Positions 59,372 to 64,000 of a stretch of 64,000 bases of DNA are shown here, in pieces (within the stretch, counting starts at the first letter, position 1; each line of letters opens with the position of its first letter). Origin of the DNA: VRUE01 sp963837695 (GTDB lineage Bacteria > Actinomycetota > Thermoleophilia > Solirubrobacterales > 70-9). The DNA is taken from positions 1,612,001-1,676,000 of the forward strand of contig CAWINZ010000005.1 in NCBI GenBank assembly GCA_963837695.1. Reading direction: 5' to 3'. Made by a program: the position numbers and the translations under genes. The notes under the pieces were generated by a model. It did no database searches. It had not been told where the DNA came from and saw only the letters and a list, made by a program, of their open reading frames with translations.

Positions 59372-60241
59372 ATGAACGGGCCGATGAGACCGCTGGCGCG
59401 AGGAGCGCTTGCCGCCTTGACGGCGCTCACCGCACTGCTTCCGGCCGCCGCGCAAGCTGCGCCGCCCGTGGTTCATGAGCTCAGTGCATCGCTCCCCGCG
59501 CTCGCGCGACCCCTGCGCGCGCCTGGACGACCCCCGGCGCCGCCCTTCAGAGCAGGTCCGCGGGCCGGGGCCAGCAGCGTCCGCGTGCTCAACTCCGCCG
59601 ACGCCGGCGTTCGCACAAATGGCAAGATCCTCGGCGTCGACCCGATAACCGGGCATTACTCCTGCTCGGGCACGGCGTTGAACACGCCGAGTCACTCGAT
59701 CGTCCTCACCGCCGGACACTGCGCGATCGAAAAGGGAGTCGAGGGCGGAAAGCTTGTCTTCGTCCCCGCCTACGACCACGGCAGCCGTCCCTTTGGGACC
59801 TTCGATGCCCAGTCCGTATACGTGATGCCGCAGTGGCGCCAGCGGGAAAATCCCGACTTCGATGTCGCGGCGCTGCGGGTCAAGCCGAACGAGTTCGGCG
59901 CGCTCACCGATGTCGTCGGCGGCCGCGGCTATGCGACCGGGAAATCTCGGCTCGCCGCCTTCCAGATCTTCGGCTATCCGGCGGCTCGGGCCAGGGGGGA
60001 AGAGCTGCGCAGCTGCCGCGCCCACGGCCTCGGGCTCGACCCGCTCACCGATCGCTTCTCGGGCCTGCCGACGATGCCGGCCTCCTGCGATATGGCCGCC
60101 GGCTCCAGCGGCGGCGCCTGGCTCTTCGACGGCGAATTCGTCAGCGGCGTGACCAGCTACAGCTACCAGGGCCGGCCGACCCAGCTCTTCTCGCCCTACT
60201 TCGGCCCCGAAATAGGCGCCTTCCTGCGGCAACTGCCATGA
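59372..60241 (+). CDS. Secreted trypsin-like serine protease
   Basis: The 289-residue product has a signal peptide (ALAALTALTALLPAAAQA, cleavage near residue 29) and the catalytic triad of the trypsin fold: His in VLTAGHC, Asp in PDFDVAALRV, Ser in AGSSGGAW. SCSGTAL and CDMA Cys residues could pair. It is probably an extracellular glutamyl-endopeptidase-like enzyme. The haloalkane dehalogenase gene follows 7 bp later. Confidence 0.85.
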   Translation: MNGPMRPLARGALAALTALTALLPAAAQAAPPVVHELSASLPALARPLRAPGRPPAPPFRAGPRAGASSVRVLNSADAGVRTNGKILGVDPITGHYSCSGTALNTPSHSIVLTAGHCAIEKGVEGGKLVFVPAYDHGSRPFGTFDAQSVYVMPQWRQRENPDFDVAALRVKPNEFGALTDVVGGRGYATGKSRLAAFQIFGYPAARARGEELRSCRAHGLGLDPLTDRFSGLPTMPASCDMAAGSSGGAWLFDGEFVSGVTSYSYQGRPTQLFSPYFGPEIGAFLRQLP

Positions 60242-60248
60242 TCGCGGC

Positions 60249-61124
60249 GTGAGCGTCGAGGTGGTGAGAACGCCGGAGGAGAGCCTGCAGGGGCTGCCGG
60301 ACTTTCCCTTCGAGTCGAGCTACCACGAGGTCGACGGGCTGCGGCTGGCCTATCTCGACGAGGGGGAGGGGAAGCCGGTCGTCTTCTTCCACGGCGAGCC
60401 GACCTGGTCGTTCCTCTGGCGCAAGGTGATTCCGCCGGTGCGCGACGCCAGCTTCCGCTGCATCGCCCCCGACTATGCCGGCTTCGGTCGCTCCGACAAG
60501 CCCACCGACCTCGACTGGTACACCTACGACCGCCACGTCGAGCTGATGTCGGCGCTGTTCGAGGAGCTCGACGTGCGCGACGCCACCGCTGTCGTCCACG
60601 ACTGGGGTGGGCCGATCGGGCTGCGGCTCGCGGTCGAGCACCCCGATCGCTTCTCACGCCTGGTGATCATGGACACCGGTCCGTTCACCGGTCACCAGAA
60701 GATGAGCGATACGTGGCTCAAATTCCGCGACTACGTGCGCCGCAATCCCGACGTGCCGGCCGGTTTCCTGGTCAAGGCCGGCTGCAAGAACGACCCCGGC
60801 GACGATGTGATCGCCGCCTATGAGGCTCCCTTCCCGACCCCCGAGTCGAAGGCGGGTACCCGCGCCTTCCCACTGATCCTGCCGACCGAGCCCGACGCTC
60901 CGGGCGCCGCCGAGGGCAGGCGCGTGGCGGACGCGCTGCGGACCGACGAGCGCCCGGCGCTGGTCCTCTGGGCTGATTCCGACCCGGCGCTGCCGCTCTC
61001 GGTCGGCGAGCAGGTCTCCTCGCGACTCAACCTTCCGGCCCCACGGGTGATCGAGAACGCCGGTCATTTCCTGCAGGAGGACGCGGGCGAGGAGATCGGC
61101 CGCATCGTCGCCGAGTGGCTTTAA
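60249..61124 (+). CDS. Haloalkane dehalogenase-like alpha/beta hydrolase
   Basis: The 291-residue product has HGEPTWSFLWRKVIP with the halide-binding Trp next to Glu/Pro, PDYAGFGRSDKP, the nucleophile Asp118 in VVHDWGG with its following Trp, and His273 in NAGHFLQED. An Asp at the elbow rather than Ser is diagnostic of dehalogenases and epoxide hydrolases, and the HGEPTW block favours dehalogenase subfamily I. The start is GTG 60249. The 3' end overlaps the opposing gene by 4 bp. Confidence 0.88.
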   Translation: MSVEVVRTPEESLQGLPDFPFESSYHEVDGLRLAYLDEGEGKPVVFFHGEPTWSFLWRKVIPPVRDASFRCIAPDYAGFGRSDKPTDLDWYTYDRHVELMSALFEELDVRDATAVVHDWGGPIGLRLAVEHPDRFSRLVIMDTGPFTGHQKMSDTWLKFRDYVRRNPDVPAGFLVKAGCKNDPGDDVIAAYEAPFPTPESKAGTRAFPLILPTEPDAPGAAEGRRVADALRTDERPALVLWADSDPALPLSVGEQVSSRLNLPAPRVIENAGHFLQEDAGEEIGRIVAEWL

Positions 61125-62221
61125 CGGGCCGCCCGGGAGTCTCGCGCGATCTCCGCAAGTCGATCTCTGCCGCGGCCCAGCAGTAATTTCACCCGGCGCG
61201 GCGGCCCGTCGTCCTCGAGCCAGGTGATCGTGCCCGGCCAGTAGGGCCCCGGTGGGGTGCCGGGGCGATGGAAGGCCGAGGCGAAGACCCAGCTGCCGGT
61301 GTTGTGGAGGCGGCCCCCGCCGGGCAGACTCCAGGTTGCCTCGTCCTCTTCTGGGCCGGCGCGGTGGGTGTGGCCGGTGATCACCTGAACGCCTGGGAGG
61401 CCCAGCCGGGCGGACATCTCGGTGGCCGCGTCGATTCCGCTGCGGGTTATTGCCGCGGCGCTCAGGTCGGCGTCGAACTCCGCGCGCAGGAGCCGGTTGA
61501 GGGTCCATACCGTCGCGGGCACGGCGGCGCGCAACGCGGCGCGGCGGATCCTGCCGCGATTGCCGTTGCTGCTCGAGAGTGAGCGCCATGCTCGTTCGGA
61601 GGGGCGGGCCTTGCCCCAGACCGAACCCCCCTGGGCCAAGCCGTAGGTGAAGCCGTAGACGGGCTGCAGGACATGCTCGTAGTCGGCGGGCTTGGGACGA
61701 GTTGGCAGCGGGCGCAGAGTGCGCATCGTCGCCGCGGCAGCGACGCACTCCATCCGTGGCAGGCTCATGTGGCAATCCATGTAGTGGCCGTGGGTGGCGT
61801 AGACGTCCTCGCGCAGCCAGATTCCCGGGTAGGCGATCCGCAGCTCGGCTCCGCCGAGCCAGCGGGCGATCCGTGACGCCGCCTCACCGGTCGGCTGAGC
61901 TTGGTGCTCCAGGGCGAGCGGCTCGCCGGCGAGGGCGAGCCGCTCCAGCAGGGGCTCGGCGAGCCGGTGATCGTGGTTCCCCGGCACCAGGATCACGGGG
62001 CGTCCCGCCACCGCCTCGCCCAACTCCTCGAAGAAGGCCCGGGCGCTCTCCAGCACGCTGGCGAGCGGCAGTTCGCGCAGCTCCAGCACGTCGCCGAGCA
62101 GGACCACCCGCTCTGCCGTGGAGGCCTCGTCAAGCAGGACGCGGCGGATCTCGGCAGCGCGCAACACGTCCTCGCCAAAGGCGCTGCCGAGGTGCAGGTC
62201 GGAGACGATCGCGGTTCGCAT
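61121..62221 (-). CDS. Calcineurin-like metallophosphoesterase
   Basis: The 366-residue product has the full metal-site set: SDLHLGS at the N-terminus, LLGDVLELRE, PGNHDHRL, ATHGHYMD and ITGHTHRAG. No signal peptide is visible. It is probably a phosphodiesterase of the UDP-diacylglucosamine-hydrolase-like or general type. The ATG at 62221 is chosen over the codon three positions earlier because it opens straight into the first strand. Confidence 0.88.
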   Translation of the reverse strand: MRTAIVSDLHLGSAFGEDVLRAAEIRRVLLDEASTAERVVLLGDVLELRELPLASVLESARAFFEELGEAVAGRPVILVPGNHDHRLAEPLLERLALAGEPLALEHQAQPTGEAASRIARWLGGAELRIAYPGIWLREDVYATHGHYMDCHMSLPRMECVAAAATMRTLRPLPTRPKPADYEHVLQPVYGFTYGLAQGGSVWGKARPSERAWRSLSSSNGNRGRIRRAALRAAVPATVWTLNRLLRAEFDADLSAAAITRSGIDAATEMSARLGLPGVQVITGHTHRAGPEEDEATWSLPGGGRLHNTGSWVFASAFHRPGTPPGPYWPGTITWLEDDGPPRRVKLLLGRGRDRLAEIARDSRAAR

Positions 62222-62258
62222 TGAAGGCAAACTTAGCTGTCCGCTCTAAGCTGGCTGG

Positions 62259-63194
62259 ATGAGGGGCCTCAGTGAGGAGCGGCTCGCTCCCGTCAACGGG
62301 ATCGAGATCGCCTACCAGGAGATCGGCGATGCGGACGGCGAGCCGCTGCTGCTGATCATGGGCCTGGCGACCCAGATGCTCGCCTGGGACGAGGAGTTCT
62401 GCGCGATGCTGGCCGAGCGTGGCTTCCGCGTCGTCCGCTTCGACAACCGCGACATCGGCCGCTCGACCAAGGTCGAGTCAGCGGGGGCGCCCAAGCGCAC
62501 CGACATGCTGCTCGGTCGCCGCCGCACCGCGCCCTACCTGCTGCGCGACATGGCCGAGGACACGATCGGGCTGATGGACCATCTCGGGATCGAGTCGGCC
62601 AACCTGGTCGGCGCCTCGATGGGCGGCATGATCGCCCAGACGGTCGCGATCCGCCACCCCGAGCGGGTGCGCTCACTGGTCTCGATGATGTCCTCGACCG
62701 GCAACCGCTGGCTCGGGATGCCCACCTGGAAGGCGTTCGGGACGCTCTTTGCCCGTCCGGGCGTCGGGCGCGAGGCGGCAATCGAGCGCACGGTGAAGAC
62801 CTTCCGCACGATCGGCTCGCCCGGCTACCCGATGGACGAGGCGCGTTTCCGCGAGCTTGCCGCCGCCTCTTATGACCGCTCCCACAGCCGCGCCGGCATC
62901 GCCCGCCAGCTGCACGCGATCACCGCCTCCGGCGACCGCACCGCGGCGCTGGAACGCCTGCGCCTGCCGGCGACGGTCCTGCACGGCGCCAGCGACCCCC
63001 TGATCCGCCCCCTCGCCGGCCGCGCCACCGCCCGCGCGATCCGCGACTCCCATCTGCGCATCTTCGCCGGCATGGGCCACGACCTGCCGCCCAAGCTCTG
63101 GCCGGACTTCGTCGAGGAGATCAGCGCAACCGCTCAGCGCTTGGGCCCGACGAACTCGTCCAGCCTGGCGACGTCGGCCTTGCGCGAGACGTAG
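62259..63194 (+). CDS. Alpha/beta hydrolase
   Basis: The 311-residue product has LLIMGLATQMLAWDEEF, VRFDNRDIGRSTKV, the nucleophile elbow GASMGGM and late Asp and His (LHGASDPLI, GMGHDLPPKL). This is the pattern of the esterase branch with NRDIGRS seen in aclacinomycin-methylesterase-like enzymes. The last about 20 codons overlap the opposing LAGLIDADG-type gene by 61 bp, so the C-terminus may have been changed by that insertion. Confidence 0.85.
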   Translation: MRGLSEERLAPVNGIEIAYQEIGDADGEPLLLIMGLATQMLAWDEEFCAMLAERGFRVVRFDNRDIGRSTKVESAGAPKRTDMLLGRRRTAPYLLRDMAEDTIGLMDHLGIESANLVGASMGGMIAQTVAIRHPERVRSLVSMMSSTGNRWLGMPTWKAFGTLFARPGVGREAAIERTVKTFRTIGSPGYPMDEARFRELAAASYDRSHSRAGIARQLHAITASGDRTAALERLRLPATVLHGASDPLIRPLAGRATARAIRDSHLRIFAGMGHDLPPKLWPDFVEEISATAQRLGPTNSSSLATSALRET

Positions 63195-63910
63195 ACCGAA
63201 ACCGCCGCCGCCTCATTCGTGGGGAAGGAAGCGGTCCAACGCAGCCCAAGGCAATCGCAGGCGGAGCAGAAGATGCTCGTGATGTCGGTGGAGACGTTTG
63301 AGAAGGCATAGCGAGGCTGGGTCCAGCCGCCCTTGCCGGTGCTGTAAGAACGGCAGCCGTCCGACTGGATCAGCCCTTTGAGTAGTTGCTTCGGCCAGCG
63401 TTCAGCAAGCTTCTGTTGCCACTCAGCGAGGAATATGGGTCGGTCGTGCTTTTTGCCCGGTCCATGTTGTGGAAATAGGCACGGCCAACCCTTCCAATAG
63501 GCGTGGACCTCGTAGCAGTTGCATTTCCTCAATTGGCGACTGACTCGATTTTGCGGGACGACCGCCTGCATGGCCATCTCGCATTCGCGCACGATGCCGG
63601 GGTAGCGAACGTCCCGTGTGACCCTGAGTCGGTAGACCTGTCTCCGGTGTTCGGCTATCGAGCCATCGCCGAGGTATAGGCCAAGGAGATGCACGTACTC
63701 TGGCCCAAGTTGGTCGAAGTCGTGCTGATCTCCATGACATCGAGTGCAAGTCCCGCGGGGATTATGCGGTCGATAGGAATGGGGGAGGCTGCCGTTGACC
63801 CAGTCCCGGATCGTTAACCGAGACACGCCCGTGTATCTCGAGATCTCGCAGTTGTTCAGACCAGCCTCGTGCAGCTCCAGGACAGAGGCAACTGTTGCCT
63901 CAGGATGCAT
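63134..63910 (-). CDS. HTH plus LAGLIDADG-type putative homing endonuclease, second copy
   Basis: The 258-residue paralogue of the gene at 8848-9621 has an HTH (CEISRYTGVSRLTIRDWVNG), a Cys pair (CTRC), LLGLYLGDG (about 75-83), the shared LFPQHGPGKKH block, LLKGLIQSDG (about 174-183) and the C-terminus VGPKR. It starts 7 bp after the 3' end of tRNA-Leu(CAG). Catalytic acidic residues are present. It overlaps the 3' end of the opposing hydrolase gene by 61 bp, which suggests arrival after that gene. The two copies differ clearly in sequence, so the duplication is not recent. Confidence 0.75.
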   Translation of the reverse strand: MHPEATVASVLELHEAGLNNCEISRYTGVSRLTIRDWVNGSLPHSYRPHNPRGTCTRCHGDQHDFDQLGPEYVHLLGLYLGDGSIAEHRRQVYRLRVTRDVRYPGIVRECEMAMQAVVPQNRVSRQLRKCNCYEVHAYWKGWPCLFPQHGPGKKHDRPIFLAEWQQKLAERWPKQLLKGLIQSDGCRSYSTGKGGWTQPRYAFSNVSTDITSIFCSACDCLGLRWTASFPTNEAAAVSVYVSRKADVARLDEFVGPKR

Positions 63911-63917
63911 GAGGAGA

Positions 63918-64000
63918 TGCGGGCGGAGGGAGTCGAACCCTCATGCGCTTACGCGCCACCGGTTCTGAGCCGATGCTGTATACCAGTTCCAGCACGCCCG
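63918..64000 (-). tRNA. tRNA-Leu (CAG), lacking base 1 at the window edge
   Basis: A class II cloverleaf: acceptor (G)CGGGCG/CGCCCGC, anticodon stem ATCGG/CCGGT with one T-G pair, loop CTCAGAA (anticodon CAG), long variable arm, T arm GAGGG-TTCGACT-CCCTC, A73. Only the first base lies beyond the window. Confidence 0.93.

Overview
The window is G+C-rich actinobacterial DNA. Coenzyme F420 genes, start codons directly below -10-like boxes, SCO6880-type conjugation proteins and a fused receiver/thioredoxin-reductase-like protein suggest a Thermoleophilia/Solirubrobacterales-like bacterium. This placement is inferred from gene content only. No rRNA or CRISPR array was seen.

Left chromosomal part (1-10.6 kb). 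A minus-strand F420 operon (npdG-cofD-cofC-cofE, the last cut by the window edge) lies beside a plus-strand set for acyl-CoA metabolism: an SDR, an HMG-CoA lyase and an acyl-CoA carboxylase beta subunit. A perfect 21-bp stem separates these from a convergent pair, acetoacetyl-CoA synthetase and a metallo-beta-lactamase-fold hydrolase. A LAGLIDADG-type protein sits just after tRNA-Leu(CAA). Then come a membrane protein, tRNA-Leu(UAG) and tRNA-Trp(CCA).

Integrated element (10,574-47,582). A 48-bp copy of the 3' end of tRNA-Trp recurs at 47,535-47,582 and brackets about 37 kb of conjugative DNA, an integrative and conjugative element (ICE). It carries a tyrosine integrase and Xis-like protein, a MobF relaxase-helicase behind a repeat-rich candidate oriT, SSB, and two minus-strand type IV secretion operons (VirB4, VirD4 and a membrane protein; VirB2-, VirB8-, VirB6-like and SCO6880-like). 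A PIN toxin-antitoxin pair separates the two operons. It also has a wall-hydrolase fusion, two sigma-like factors and a DnaA-box region that may be an origin. The cargo is unusual: a GAF histidine kinase, a receiver and a receiver fused to a PD-(D/E)XK nuclease-like domain, facing a second operon of membrane protein, kinase, NarL regulator and lone receiver. Next to the left att site is a nuclease-like gene with an unknown partner. Next to the right att site is a phospholipase-D-fold enzyme with a membrane protein. Both end positions are typical for defence cargo.

Right chromosomal part (47.6-64 kb). This holds a second carboxyltransferase, several alpha/beta hydrolases including a haloalkane dehalogenase, tRNA-Gly(UCC), tRNA-Pro(GGG), a VOC protein, a receiver/TrxR-like fusion facing a Crp/Fnr regulator, a branched-chain-amino-acid-type binding protein, an RDD membrane protein, a trypsin-like protease and a metallophosphoesterase. 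It ends with a second LAGLIDADG-type paralogue, again directly after a tRNA-Leu gene (CAG), cut one base short by the window edge.
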